A stretch of 64,000 nt of DNA from Epiperipatus broadwayi (lineage: Eukaryota > Onychophora > Udeonychophora > Euonychophora > Peripatidae), in the NCBI GenBank assembly GCA_028023455.1, contig JAQFVV010012536.1:886001-950000 (forward strand), written 5' to 3'. This document shows positions 1-11,390 of this stretch, piece after piece (the first letter of the stretch is position 1; each line of letters begins with the position of its first letter). The notes beneath the pieces were generated by a model. The model did no database searches, was not told the DNA's origin, and saw only the letters and a program-made list of their open reading frames with translations. The position numbers and the translations under genes are program-made.

Positions 1-411
1 TCATAGTGATGAAATAGTAGAAGATTTTTATATGGATGTACAAAAGGCTTTTGATCAGAGTAGACAACACTTTAAAATTGCTATGGAGATCTTTATTTCT
101 AGAATTGGTAAACAAATGAAAGATGAAAGTGTTGTAGGATTTTTTGGTTATTAAATGAGAGAAGACATGCACTTGTAAAGTTTGCAGAAAAAGATAAACT
201 TTATATTTTGACTTCTTTTTTTTTGAGAAAATTTTTAAAAGAAAATGGGCATGAAAGCATCCAAATGAAGGTACACCAGAATTGGATTATATTTTGACTA
301 ACAGATAATACATATTTCAAGATAGTAAAGTTCTTACTAAATTTAACACAGAAAGTGATCATCGATTAGTAAGATATAAGATATGTGTTAATGCAAAACT
401 AGAGAGATAAA
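1..411 (+). pseudogene. RTE endonuclease (EEP/APE fold), C-terminal part, degraded
   Basis: Translated in shifting frames, this stretch shows the end of an exonuclease/endonuclease/phosphatase domain: an FAEKDKLYI segment, then an ILTN-like segment, then NTESDHRLVRYKI, where SDH carries the catalytic Asp-His pair of the family. There are in-frame stops (near 154 and 296), so no complete protein is made. The N-terminal catalytic residues lie before base 1. In RTE elements this enzyme nicks the target to prime reverse transcription. The call is from motifs only. Confidence 0.75.
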
Positions 412-906
412 AATTATTAAGAAAAACAATATTTACAGTTGATACTCCTAATCTTCAGAAACATTCTAATAAATTTAAATTAGAACTTGGAAATCAGTTT
501 CAAGTATTAGTAGATTTTGAACATGATTCAGATTTGAATGAAATTAATGTGAAAATAACTGATACACTTTTAAAAACTGCAACAAAGATAGCTAGTAGAA
601 AAAAGCAGCAATTGATCAATAAAATTTCTACTGAGACTAAAGAGTTTATGAAAAAAAGAAGAAATATAAAGATATACAAAAATCATGCATTAAAAAGGAT
701 CGAATATCTCGAATTTTATAAAATCGTGCGGAAAAGAGCTGAAATGATATAAGAAAGTATAATTTAGCAAGGAAAGCTGTAGAAGAGAATAAAAGTCTCA
801 AGAGTGTAAAACAGCATTTTGGTATTGGTAGGAAATTTATATTTGAAATAAGGAAAAAAGATGGAATTATTACTAAAAAGTGAGATGACTTCATGAAAGA
901 AAACTT

Positions 907-2470
907 CTATCAAGAATTATATTGTAATAAAGAACAAGTACCTCCTATATCTATTACATCTTCTGAATTGCCAAGAATTTTAAATGAAGAAGTGAGACAT
1001 GCAATTAAATGCATGAAGAAAGAAAAGGCTCCAGATAATGATGGAATTTATAATTGAAATATTAAAAGAAGCAGGTGAAGAAATAGAACATTTTTTAGCA
1101 AAGTTATAAACACCAAATGTCAAAATGATAAAGATGTACCAGATGATTGGAAGAATTCAGTATTAATATTAATATTTTAAAAAGGTGATAAAGAAGATAT
1201 TAGAAATTACAGACCTATCAGCCTTTTATCAGTTTTATACAAAAATTTTACCAAGATAATTACAACTCGTCTACAGAGAACATTGGATTTCCACCAACCA
1301 AGAGAACAAGCTGGATTTAAAAGTGATTTTAGTACAGTAGATCATATCCATGTATTGAGAGAAGTTATAGAAAGGACAAATGAATATGAGTTGCCATTAT
1401 GCTTTGGATTTGTAGATTATGAAAAGGCATTTGATTCTATAAACATTTCTTCAGTGATTAAAGCATTGGATCATCAAGGTATAGATCTAGGATATTGTCA
1501 TATTTTAAAGAATATTTATAAAAATGCAACAGCAACAATTAGATTACATAATGATACTAGGAAAGTCAACATTGAGAAGGGTGTAAGACAGGGTGACTTC
1601 ATATCTCCAAAACTTTTTACAGCAGTGCTGCAAGAAGTATTTTGTGGATTAAAATGGGAAGCTAAAGGAGTGAAAGTAAATGGAGATTATTTAAGTCATT
1701 TAGATTTTGCAGATGATGTAGTTGTTTTTGCAAATAATGCTTTAGAGCTGCAAGAAATGTTGCAGGAGTTATCAGATGAAAGTAGAAAAGTAGGACTAAA
1801 GATAAATGTTAAAAAGACTAAAGTAATGTTTAATGGATTTTCTCAAAATATGAAAATAAAGATTGATTATGATGAATTAGAAGAAGTTAACAGCTACAAA
1901 TACCTTGGTCAGATTATTAATACAGATGGAAACATAATGGATGAAATTAATCATAGAATTAAACTTGGTTGGAGTGCTTTTGGTAGAAATAACTTGATAC
2001 TAAAAGGAAATATGCCTATGTGTTTGAAAAGGAAGGTTTTTAATAAATGTGTTTTACCAGTTCTTACTTATGGATCTGAGACTTGGACACTTAATAGAAG
2101 AGCAATACAGAGACTTCAGACCACTCAAAGAAGTATGGAGAGATGCATGTTGGGAGTAACAAGAAGAGATTGAAAATGCAATATATGGGTAAGAGAACAA
2201 ACAGGTGTTACTGACCTCATTGAAAAAATTAAAAGACTGAAGTAGAGTTGGGCTGGCCATATTATTAAAAGATATGATAATAGTTGGACAATTGAAAACT
2301 TAAACCAGATTCCAAGAAATTGTAAAAGACTCAGAAAGTGATCACATGTTAGATGGATAGATGAAATAAGAAAGTGTGCAGGGGTAATGTGAAGAAGAGA
2401 AGCTAAAGATCAGAAAAGATGGATTGAACTTGGAGAGACCTTCATCCTGCAATGGACTGATAATGGTTGA
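907..2470 (+). pseudogene. RTE reverse transcriptase with C-terminal tail, interrupted
   Basis: The longest intact frame is 1283-2173 (296 aa). Motifs in order: upstream fingers with a degenerate NYRPISLL at about 1206, DYEKAFDSI (palm motif A, first catalytic Asp), GVRQGDFISP (motif B), LDFADDVVVFA at about 1700-1730 (motif C, both Asp present), a KTKVM primer-grip region, YKYLGQII and LTYGSETWTL (thumb). After a stop at 2173 the frame continues as RTE tail, ending in a LQWTDNG-like sequence around 2450-2470. Stops or frameshifts occur before 1283 and after 2173. The catalytic core itself looks intact, so decay is moderate. FADD, LTYG and the TGATGA tail together fit the RTE clade. Confidence 0.85.
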
Positions 2471-2639
2471 TGATGATGATGCATAAGTAAATTAAATAAA
2501 TGCTACTTCTGCATTATTCTGTCTACCAAGCTAGGCAGATGATTATTTTTTAATATACAGTTTCAGGGGCATGCAATAAATGTTAAAAACATAATTGCTG
2601 ACATATAGTGGTTTTATTTAATATTTACATTTTTTAAAA

Positions 2640-2985
2640 TCATTTTAAAATAACAGAGACAATTTTTTTATATTAAATGCTTTTATTGACTGTACACTAA
2701 AAACAAATAAAATAATAATCTATTTAATCACAAGTGGAGGTTTTAGATTTAGCTTGAAATAAAAGCAGGGTTGGGGTCCAGAAATTAATAAAATCAATCC
2801 CTTGTTATAAAAAATAAGGATTGTCTTGATTAATTTCTTGACCTCCCATGCTTTTTATTTTAAGTTAAATCTAAAAACTCCAATTTTTGTTGAAGAATAA
2901 TTATTTTAATTTTTTTAGTACACAATCAATAAAAGCATTTAAAGTAAAAAAAATAACTTCAATTATTTTAAAGTTTTTAGTATTG
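2640..2985. repeat. Long inverted-repeat (hairpin, MITE-like) element, copy 1
   Basis: Two imperfect complementary arms (about 2640-2785 and 2845-2985) surround a short centre. The left arm carries TAAATGCTTTTATTGAC and, inward, GGTTTTAGATTTAGCTTGAA. The right arm carries the reverse complements (AATAAAAGCATTTA at about 2928-2941 and TTAAGTTAAATCTAAAAAC at about 2862-2880). A second element with the same arm motifs lies at 53600-53920, so this is an interspersed family and not a chance palindrome. No coding capacity. Whether it moved as a DNA transposon or formed from two inverted retro-copies is not known. The rest of 2483-3225 is AT-rich spacer with a short (TA)n near 3173-3190. Confidence 0.75.
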
Positions 2986-3312
2986 GCACTGTAAATGAAA
3001 ATGTAAAATTATATTTTACTTTAAATTGCCTGGATAGCTATAGTTGATATATATCACTAGATATCTCTGCTATAAGTTAAAATATATATCCCTTATGTAT
3101 ATGTCATATTTAGTATGTGTACATAATACTGTGCATATATTGTAAATGAACTTCTCTTAATACATACATATAGTATATATATATATATATCATTAGATAT
3201 TTTTCAAGTAAGTTAATATATATTATAATGGGACAGCCTATGAAGATGGGATGTCTGTCCCCTTACCTTTTACATCTTTTATTCAAGGTAAGTCAGTTTT
3301 TAATCATTATAT

Positions 3313-5864
3313 ATGATGGAAAGTGATAATATAATCGATAACACTAAAAATAATGTAAGCCCCGATCTCAGCATTCAACCCAACAATGCAGTCATTGGCC
3401 GGAAATTTTATAGCCTTAGATCAAATCTAAATGCATCTAAACTAACTTCTACAACAAATAAAAACACACAAACGAGTAAATCAAAAGAAAATATCATTGC
3501 AAATATCAACAAAAGTTTAGAAAATATTCAACTTACCCCTAATATAAACAATAGCATAAATATCTCATCAAGTGAAACTATTGATACAAGCGAAAATCAA
3601 TCAACTCCTCTCCGAAGCCTTTACTCACCCTCAGAAGATTATGATGAGCAATTTCCTTTGCCCAATAATACAATTAAAACCATATCTGTAAATAACAAAC
3701 AAAATTACCAACAAGATGATACCGGCAAAATTTTTAAAGTAAAAAATTTTCCACCAGAGAGTCGACAAAACCAGTGCTGTGACAGTACAATTTGTCAACA
3801 GTAAATTTAAAAATAAAAAAGAAGAAATATATTATAAAACTGATAAATCTCATTCCAAAACAATCAAAGATTATAGCACAGAACAATCCATTGCTACATC
3901 AGCCAACTTACAAGCTAAACCAATTGCCTCAATACCAATATTGAAAAATTCCTCTATGTACGCAAATATCGTAAGGTCTAAAATTTCTGAGAGCATCTCT
4001 GAAAATATTAAGGCCGATAATTTCAATGAATTATATTTGAATCTCTCAGAATTAGACATAGAAAAAAAATCAAACATGCAGGAAAATGTCTCTTTTAATA
4101 TAAACAATCTTAACAATGACATGTTCCTAGAAATAAACAATGAGTTCAACAAAACGATACCCAACTCTCTATATAAATCGTTTGCAAACTATCGCAGTGA
4201 TAAGTCTTTAATCTTAGCCATAAGAAATCAACAATGTGCTTTAAATAAGTTCCCTTTAGAACAACTCTACAGTCTAATCAATCAAAAGCAATTAGGCAAA
4301 GGCATTCACATGATCCTTAGTCATCCCAATGACCGCCATGTGATCATTGAGTTTAAAATGTGGGTGGACCGAATGAATTTTAAAAATAACTACAAATCTT
4401 TAGAAAATTATATACTATGCTCCATAGATATGAACTGTCCAGTTACACTATCCAGCAGAATCCAAAACTGCCTTGCCCACTTGAAAGAACAAGAACTACA
4501 AGACATCCTTATTAATTATGGTTCAGTTAGCAAATTTAAACACCTATTAAACCCTCACTTCGAAGATCAAATCCTGTCCAATACAGTTATCTTCACACTT
4601 ACATTAAAGAAAAACATTATACCCACTGACATACCCACTATTATTACAGCAAGAGGCTCTCCTATGGTTTTGACATTCAGGGGAGTACAACCACAATGTT
4701 TCTTCTGCCTTCAAAGAACACACCTCATTAAAGATTGTGCAGCAAGAATATGCACACACTGTGGTATTAAAATTAATAAAGTTCACAAATGTCCTGGTAG
4801 ACCTATTAACATGTCTATCACATCCTTAAATAGACAATCACCACATGGGCCTAATTCAAACAGCAACCTCACAAACCCAGACAATCTGATTCAAATAAAT
4901 CCTCCAACAAACCCTTTCACATCCAAACCTATATTTCAAAATGAAAATATTCAAGAAAGAACAAACACCAACCTTTATACTAATAGTAGTGAATCAGAAA
5001 ACCAAACAATAACAAATACTGCTTCTAAACCAATCATGCAAACTAATAATACTCAAGATCAAACATACGAAACATCTTATACTAATCCCCAAGAAATAAT
5101 ATTATGTCAAACTCTTTCTACAAAAGAAGATAATATGACCAAACCATCTGAAGAGAGCAAGATAAACCCAGGTAATGAAGAAAATACACTCAAAAAATTT
5201 CAAAACAATTCATCCAATATAACTCCCACCCAGCTTAAAACAATTGATACATCATCATTCAGGCTGGCTAAGTCTAACAACCCTAAACAAAGTGATCCAC
5301 AAACTATCCGTAATTCTTCAACTCCTGCAAGAATTAACCTTCCAGATGAAAAGATTCATCAAACTCCCAACCCGAAAGTCAGCATGATCAAAGTTTCACA
5401 ACAGTTACAGCAAACAGGGAATGACTCAAGTCTAAAATTTAAACCAAAATCTTATGACAATAAAAAAAACACTTTTATCAAAACAACAGGAAAAAAAAAC
5501 AACACTAATACATTTCAAAACCCTCAAAAAATTGACACAACAAATACCCAAAATACAAATAAGAAAATTAAAAGAAAATCAATTCGCTCAGATAAATCAA
5601 GCTCAGATGATGACAGCTCCCACCCGATACATTACTCACCACCTCCCTCTAACAAAAAAATCTCAGATACATCCAACTCAAAGCTTCACAAATCCATAGA
5701 AAAAGAGGAAAACAATGGATCTTACAACCATCGATACCATTGATACATCTGATGAATATCAGACAGATTACACTACTTCATCAGACACCGAAGACTTCAT
5801 GGATGTGATTCTTCAACCAACAAATATATCACCAAGCCATCCACAAGTTCAATCACAAGACTGA
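3313..5864 (+). pseudogene. LINE ORF1 (gag-like, zinc-knuckle RNA-binding protein), two frameshifts
   Basis: Three frames join into one protein of roughly 840 aa: 3313-3804, 3779-5743 and 5715-5864. The changes of frame near 3780-3804 and 5715-5743 look like single-base indels. The N-terminus is Ser/Asn/Thr-rich and low complexity. Around 4698-4797 there is a CX2CX4HX4C knuckle (CFFCLQRTHLIKDC) followed by a second Cys/His cluster (CTHCGIKINKVHKC). A long Asn/Thr/Pro-rich region follows, and a Ser/Asp-rich acidic tail. Such proteins coat element RNA in ribonucleoprotein particles. ATG 3313 is the first Met after the leader. ORF2 starts 88 bp after the ORF1 stop. Confidence 0.8.
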
Positions 5865-5952
5865 TTGCCAAACAACATCAGACCTCATTAATATGGAGAT
5901 GTCCCACATTCACTTGGTTCACTTTGCTGAGGATGGTTTGGATTAATCTATC

Positions 5953-6633
5953 ATGTTCTGCAAAATAGCTGGCATTAACATTCGTGGCATCAACTCAATT
6001 GATAGAGTTCTTGCTATTAAAAACTGGCTCTCACTCTGCTCCCCACATATACTTCTTATGGGTGAAACCAAATATCACTATAAGACTGATCATAAAATAC
6101 TCTCTTCTCTCCTCTCAGATTTACTAGATTTTCCATCGGCCATTCAGCTTCAGGTGGAGTCGGTATTATTCTTAGCAAATCAACACCATCAAAAAGTTTC
6201 AACATTCTATTCCTAGATGCCAATATTATTATCATAGAAATAGACTATTGGGGTTATCCGATCTTCATAGCTTATATATATACAACTGAAGACACCTCTC
6301 AATATCTAAAAATAGTCCATATCCTAAATGCCATCAATGCTAGGAGAGCCTCCCCTATTATTCTTCTGGGAGACTTTAACACCACTTACAGTGACTTCAA
6401 CAAGAGATTTTTGCATCTAATAAATCGCAGATTGATGTGTGGAGAGGACTTCTTCCTTCCCGAAGCCTACTCTTTCTATACTAAAACTAAAAAGTCCCTA
6501 ATTGATCTGGTTTTCTACACCCCATACCACCATTTCAACCTTGATGCAGCCTTAACCCCTGTTGCTTTCTCCGATCATATGGCTCTGATCTTACAACTTA
6601 CACCTATCTCAATCCCTACACCTATAGATGGAC
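5953..6633 (+). pseudogene. LINE ORF2 endonuclease domain (EEP fold), one frameshift
   Basis: ATG 5953 begins an endonuclease N-terminus (IAGINIRGINS, then LMGETKYH carrying the family's catalytic Glu). A frameshift near 6150 moves the reading to a frame that shows SGGVGIILSKS, ILLGDFNTTY (Asp/Asn of the active site), a SLIDLVFY segment and VAFSDHMALIL (catalytic Asp-His). All main active-site blocks are present in order, so decay is recent or mild. The domain nicks target DNA for target-primed reverse transcription. It is the N-terminal part of the same polypeptide as the downstream RT. Confidence 0.8.
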
Positions 6634-6643
6634 TTGGGAAAAC

Positions 6644-9166
6644 ATGCACATGATCACCCAATCAAACATGACTGAAGCGATAGTGTCTGAGGCATATATC
6701 TTTTTCCAGAAAATAAACATCCTTTCCCTCCCTGCTGAGGATGGCTGGTTTTCCTTCATCGGAATACTACAGTCCATATTAAATCACCACACCAGGAAAA
6801 TCAAAGGACCAAATGGCCTTCTAAATGACCTAACATACATTAGTATACAACTTCAAGCATCACAGCAAAATTTCACAAATACAGAAAAAATTATCTTCCT
6901 TAAAAATCTCTACAAAATCAAGCAAAAATCCCTTGCAAAATATATACCCATAAGAAGAGCCAAATGTTTCTTAGCACAACAACACTGCTGGATGAGAGAC
7001 TACCTCAGATGGGCACTGGGTTACAATAAAAACAAATCTTTCCCTTATCAATTAATACTAATGGTACCAATCTCATTGGCTATCCAATGATGCAGCACAT
7101 CAGCAAACAATTCTGCCAATTAATGCAAAAAGATGGAGCTTCTCCTGTAAACAGCTTGTTGGATGCTGGTGACCCCAGCAAACATGGCATCACAGAAATC
7201 CAAATCAAAAAGAAGATATCATCACTCTCTGACAGCGTTCATCCTGGCCTTCATGGCATCCTAAATTTCCTTCTCAAACACCTCAATTTACTGTTCCAAT
7301 TATTAAATAAATGATAGATCACCTAGCCTCTGGCAACAGAAACATAACAGATCTTTACCCAGTGGCACTCATGCCTTTTATTAAAAAAGCAAAAACACTA
7401 AACGACATTAACAGTATCCGGCCAATATCCATGATCCCATTGCTTATCAAGATTATTGAGTCAGTCATTAAAGACCAAATCCAACCTCAAATTCTTAGCC
7501 ATATCTCACCAAACCAATACAAAAAGGGATCATCAATCTCACATGCTATGTCCAATATAACTGCACTGTTCAATTATATCAGAGTACATCATAAATCCAA
7601 ACCTATTGCTGTCCAACTGGATGTTGCAGAAGCATTTGATTCAGAACAGATCAATACCTCCTGGATATTCTGATGGAATGCAACCTTCCAGCTGTGATTG
7701 TTCAGCTTATCAGCAATCTGCTCAATGACAGAGAGATTTTTCTCTCTCTTGATGGCAAGATCACTCCAGGTTTCAAGCCATACAAGTGGATCCCTCAAGA
7801 ATCTCCACTCAGTGCCCTTTTCTTCGGATCATACATCAACCCTCTTCTGAAGAATATAGAAAAAAACCTCCCTGGAATATTCCTTCCCTCTCTCAATAAA
7901 GATTTCTCTGTATTTGCATACATAGATGACATCATGGTTGTGCTTCCCACCATTAAATACCTTCCCCATCTCATGAACATCTTAAACAGAAATACAGCGA
8001 AACTTGGCCTACAAATAAATTTTAACAAATCTTCCATCTGGAAGATAATGTCTGGTAAAAAATCAACTCCCCCTTTTCTGCTAAACCCCAAAGATACCTT
8101 GGTTTCCCAATCTTCAAACCTCCAACTGCAGTGGCAAGAGTGATTCAAGATGTAATCCTCCAATCAACTGAAGCCATCACCACTTCACTCTCTAGAGTAT
8201 ACCTTTCATTATATGGAAAGGTTAGCCTCCTCAACATGATCATAATTCCAAAAGTCTCATATTATCTTCCATTCATTAAAATGTCTAAACAGTTTCAAAA
8301 TAAAATTAACCGATTATGCACCAAACTTCTCTGGAGAGGAAGGACAGTTGCTATTAGCTTGTGAGGTATCCACCAACCATGCAGATTCAATGGACTGTCA
8401 TTCCACTCAATACAGGCAATCATTTTACTAAAAACTCACAACACTCTAATTAATCTGATCCTCTCCTATGGATACTCCAACATTATTAAAAAAATTACAC
8501 CAACTGATCGTCCTCCACCCTTTTCCATTTCATGGATAGCATTGCTAATAGACCATCTACAATTTTATAAACCAATGATGTCCTCTAACCTTAACCAAAA
8601 AATCACTTTATGGGAAGCATACAATCTAATCAACTATAATCAACAACCCATTAAAACCAGCCTAAAAGTAACCAACCAAAGACTCATTACACACTTCAAA
8701 AGATGGAGTCTGGAACCCAAAATTCCTGGACATCATCATTAAAATTAATCTTGATGTGCTTCCCACGCAATTGGTTTCTTTATCACCGAAGAGGTTTTAC
8801 TAGCATTGACCTTATATGTGGTTTGTGTGCTCGTGAAGATGAAACCATAGACCATATTATACACCGCTGTCCAAGACTTAAAATACTGAAAGATATAATC
8901 TTAATCAATTCTTACATAAGATCTGAAATGATTTTCTCACTTGAAAATGCCATTCATAATGAAACTTTTTCAATAATAAGGCTTTCTATCTTTGTCCTTT
9001 ATTCCATATGGATAGTGAGATGCAAAACTCTCATGGAATTATCCCCACCACAAATCATACCATTGTTTTACCAGACTCTCAAAAAAATCAAGAAATGTGA
9101 TCTGATCCTTGCCTCCAGTAAAGTCTTTGAAGACACCTGGTCTTTAACCGCTCTATCCTTTTCCTG
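6644..9166 (+). pseudogene. LINE ORF2 reverse transcriptase and C-terminal domain, several frameshifts/stops
   Basis: Consecutive frames at 6644-7090, 7087-7314, 7311-7673, 7673-8143, 8131-8364, 8542-8742 and 8703-9167 abut or overlap and together form the C-terminal two thirds of ORF2. Motifs: INSIRPISMIPLL (fingers), VQLDVAEAFDS (palm A), IPQESPLSALFF (motif B, normally PQGSPLSP), FAYIDDIMVV near 7914-7943 (motif C with both Asp), KVSLLNMIIIPKVSYY (thumb side), and near the C-terminus CGLCAREDETIDHIIHRCP, a CCHC finger found in many LINE ORF2 proteins. At least five indels or stops disrupt it. The YIDD core is preserved. Confidence 0.82.
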
Positions 9167-9516
9167 ATTGTCAACTCCCACCTACCCAGCATTCTAGAAT
9201 AGGCAATTTTAAAGGAAAATAGTTGTGTTTATATTAAAAAAGCTGATACCATTGAACAAGTTCTTAGTTTCTCATATTCTACACAAATTCTTCATTATAC
9301 CTAACCACATAAGTGTATAACAATTATGCTCTAACATAATCTAGCCATATGGCAATCAGAACATTATATAATCATATTATTGTACAATTTATTCATTTAT
9401 TTATCCATTATCAAGATGTAATCACTATTTATTATTAATAAAAGTTTTGTTGAAATGAACAATAAAATTACTTTACTTACTACTATCATACATTATCCCA
9501 CACTTATTATTCAGTT

Positions 9517-10016
9517 NNNNNNNNNNNNNNNNNNNNNNNNNNNNNNNNNNNNNNNNNNNNNNNNNNNNNNNNNNNNNNNNNNNNNNNNNNNNNNNNNNNN
9601 NNNNNNNNNNNNNNNNNNNNNNNNNNNNNNNNNNNNNNNNNNNNNNNNNNNNNNNNNNNNNNNNNNNNNNNNNNNNNNNNNNNNNNNNNNNNNNNNNNNN
9701 NNNNNNNNNNNNNNNNNNNNNNNNNNNNNNNNNNNNNNNNNNNNNNNNNNNNNNNNNNNNNNNNNNNNNNNNNNNNNNNNNNNNNNNNNNNNNNNNNNNN
9801 NNNNNNNNNNNNNNNNNNNNNNNNNNNNNNNNNNNNNNNNNNNNNNNNNNNNNNNNNNNNNNNNNNNNNNNNNNNNNNNNNNNNNNNNNNNNNNNNNNNN
9901 NNNNNNNNNNNNNNNNNNNNNNNNNNNNNNNNNNNNNNNNNNNNNNNNNNNNNNNNNNNNNNNNNNNNNNNNNNNNNNNNNNNNNNNNNNNNNNNNNNNN
10001 NNNNNNNNNNNNNNNN
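9517..10016. other. Assembly gap (500 N)
   Basis: Exactly 500 unknown bases, the size commonly used as a placeholder. It separates the 3' UTR of the Tx1-like LINE from the gag region of the gypsy element. The 5' LTR, primer-binding site and start of gag of that element are not visible and may be missing here. The true size of the missing sequence is unknown. Confidence 0.98.
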
Positions 10017-10104
10017 AAGTTGAAAAATTAGTAGATAGGGCTGACCATACCGTAAAGATGAATATAGAGTAGGAAGGTCAATGACCTCAAATTTAATTAA
10101 AATT

Positions 10105-11000
10105 AATTAAAATTAAGGCCTTTAGTGGGAAGAGCAGAGAGATCCCCTTAGAGTATCTGTATATCTTGGAAGAACTTTTTTCTGTGTGTAGGCTGAATGA
10201 ACAGGAAAGCTGGCCATTGCCTGTAACCATCTTTATGCCTATGCTAAAGAGTGGTGGTGGTCCCTGTTTGATAAGCCCACTACCTTTGGGGATTTTCACT
10301 GTGTTATCCTATCATGCTTCTGGAGTGAAGATAGGCAGAACCAGGTGCGCTACCAGATTACACAGGAAAAGTATGGTGGTACCAAGGGTATTTTTCAGAG
10401 GGCAGGCAGTTAAGTTGAAAAGTCAGACTACATTTCCCCTCTCAGAGCACCAAATCCTGAGAATACTCTGACACAATATTCCCCAAAGCATTGAACAAAT
10501 GCTGATTGCTGCTGATTGCCACAGTATAGGGGAAGCATCAGAAATCCTGGATGCTCTAGAGATTTCAGAGCTAGATTCAGAGATTAGGCCCAAGAGCACC
10601 AAGGACAGGTATAATTATAATGCCTCTAATCTGAATCTGGGTGATCAGGAAAATGATCAGAAATTTTAGTAGTTATGGATATAGAAATAATTATAGGGCT
10701 AGGCCTCCTAATCAATCCTGGGGAAATTTTAGGGATAATGTCAGGAAGAAAGAAATTCCCAGAGATAAGCAACCCTCTATCAGTGGAATTACCACAGTGC
10801 TAAAAGGCCAGGGGGAAAGGCCCAAAATAAACTCCATCACTAAACTAGAGTGGTCCTGGTATAATAGTTCCTCAGTGCTGGGGCCATATGCTAACAATAA
10901 GAGGGACAATGAGATGTGGTTATTAAATACCCTTGATCTGGATGTGGATTACCTAGACCATTTGAACTGGGTAAACCACCTATCCAATATAACTATCCTG
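10105..11000 (+). pseudogene. gypsy gag (capsid-like), frameshifted
   Basis: Read across frames, this shows a capsid-type sequence: EIPLEYLYILEEL near 10138-10180, then FGDFHCVILSCFWSED and NQVRYQITQEKY between about 10290 and 10380, which resembles Ty3/gypsy gag. Further on there is a basic Arg/Asn-rich region (NNYRARPPNQSWGN, about 10690-10730), likely the nucleic-acid-binding tail. No CCHC knuckle is visible. A frameshift lies between about 10230 and 10290 and stops occur near 10470 and 10668. Gag would form the intracellular particle. The start is in or next to the gap. Confidence 0.65.
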
Positions 11001-11011
11001 TTCTTAAGTTA

Positions 11012-11390
11012 TTGATGGAGGGGATTAGTATAAATGCTTTAATTGACTCTGATAGTCAAGCCTCCACCATCTCAGAAAAAGCATATCAAAAGATGCTTCA
11101 TGTAACTAGTTGTATACCCTCCTTGCCCATTAAACAAATACAAGTGACTCTGGATAATGGGAAGAGAACCAAGCTGGCCAACAAGCAGGTTTGGATTAAA
11201 TTTAGGCTTAACCAGTCTGAGTTTGGTCATGTATTCTTGATTATGCCTGAATTGGTTCATGATGTCATTATAGGTTCAGACTTCATGATCAGAAATAAAT
11301 GTAAATTAGATTATGAGAATGGGCTATTTTTATGTCAACAAGAACAATTGCCTTTTGAATGGGAGTTACCTAAACTCTCTGGTCAATTGT
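11012..11390 (+). pseudogene. gypsy aspartic protease domain
   Basis: The frame 11012-11632 opens with INALIDSDSQASTIS, where the retroviral-type protease normally has DSG; here the Gly is Asp, which should weaken the active-site loop. About 75 residues later IIGSDFMIRNKC matches the second conserved block (I-L/I-G-x-DF). The frame continues directly into the connection to RT. It would cleave the Gag-Pol polyprotein. The changed DSG is an observation; loss of activity is inference. Confidence 0.75.

Larger units (their letters stand above)
1..2482 (+). mobile_element. RTE-type non-LTR retrotransposon (LINE), 5' end outside the window
   Basis: This is an autonomous LINE that in life encoded an apurinic-like endonuclease and a reverse transcriptase for target-primed reverse transcription. 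Order seen: the C-terminal half of the endonuclease (1 to about 411), a basic linker (about 420-900), RT (about 930-2160), and a C-terminal tail ending near 2470 followed directly by a (TGA)n-like run. A short terminal microsatellite instead of poly-A is typical of the RTE clade. Several stops and frameshifts split the frame, so the copy is dead. A 3' scrap of the same family lies at about 62169-62352, which confirms that the 3' end is near 2482. Family assignment rests on motif spacing and the tail; the exact subfamily is unknown. Confidence 0.85.
3226..9516 (+). mobile_element. Two-ORF LINE, Tx1/L1-like (tentative), near full length, degraded
   Basis: A short GC-richer leader (about 3226-3312) is followed by ORF1 (3313-5864) with a CCHC zinc knuckle and ORF2 (5953-9166) with an endonuclease, RT and a C-terminal CCHC-type finger, then an AT-rich 3' UTR running into the gap at 9517. 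Two ORFs, an ORF1 with zinc knuckles and a long post-RT domain of the type containing YLSLYGKV suggest the Tx1/L1 group; this is inference and other two-ORF clades remain possible. Only a few frameshifts or stops separate the frames, so this is the best preserved LINE of the window. The 3' end may be cut by the gap. Confidence 0.8.

Noticed and set aside
5905-5925. Short identity TTCACTTGGTTCACTT between the LINE and the tRNA-like LTR segment (17271-17288)
   Set aside because: Only about 16 bases and no extension; treated as chance.
9455-10072. 205-codon open frame spanning the N gap
   Set aside because: It is mostly unknown bases; the ends belong to the LINE 3' UTR and to gypsy leader sequence.
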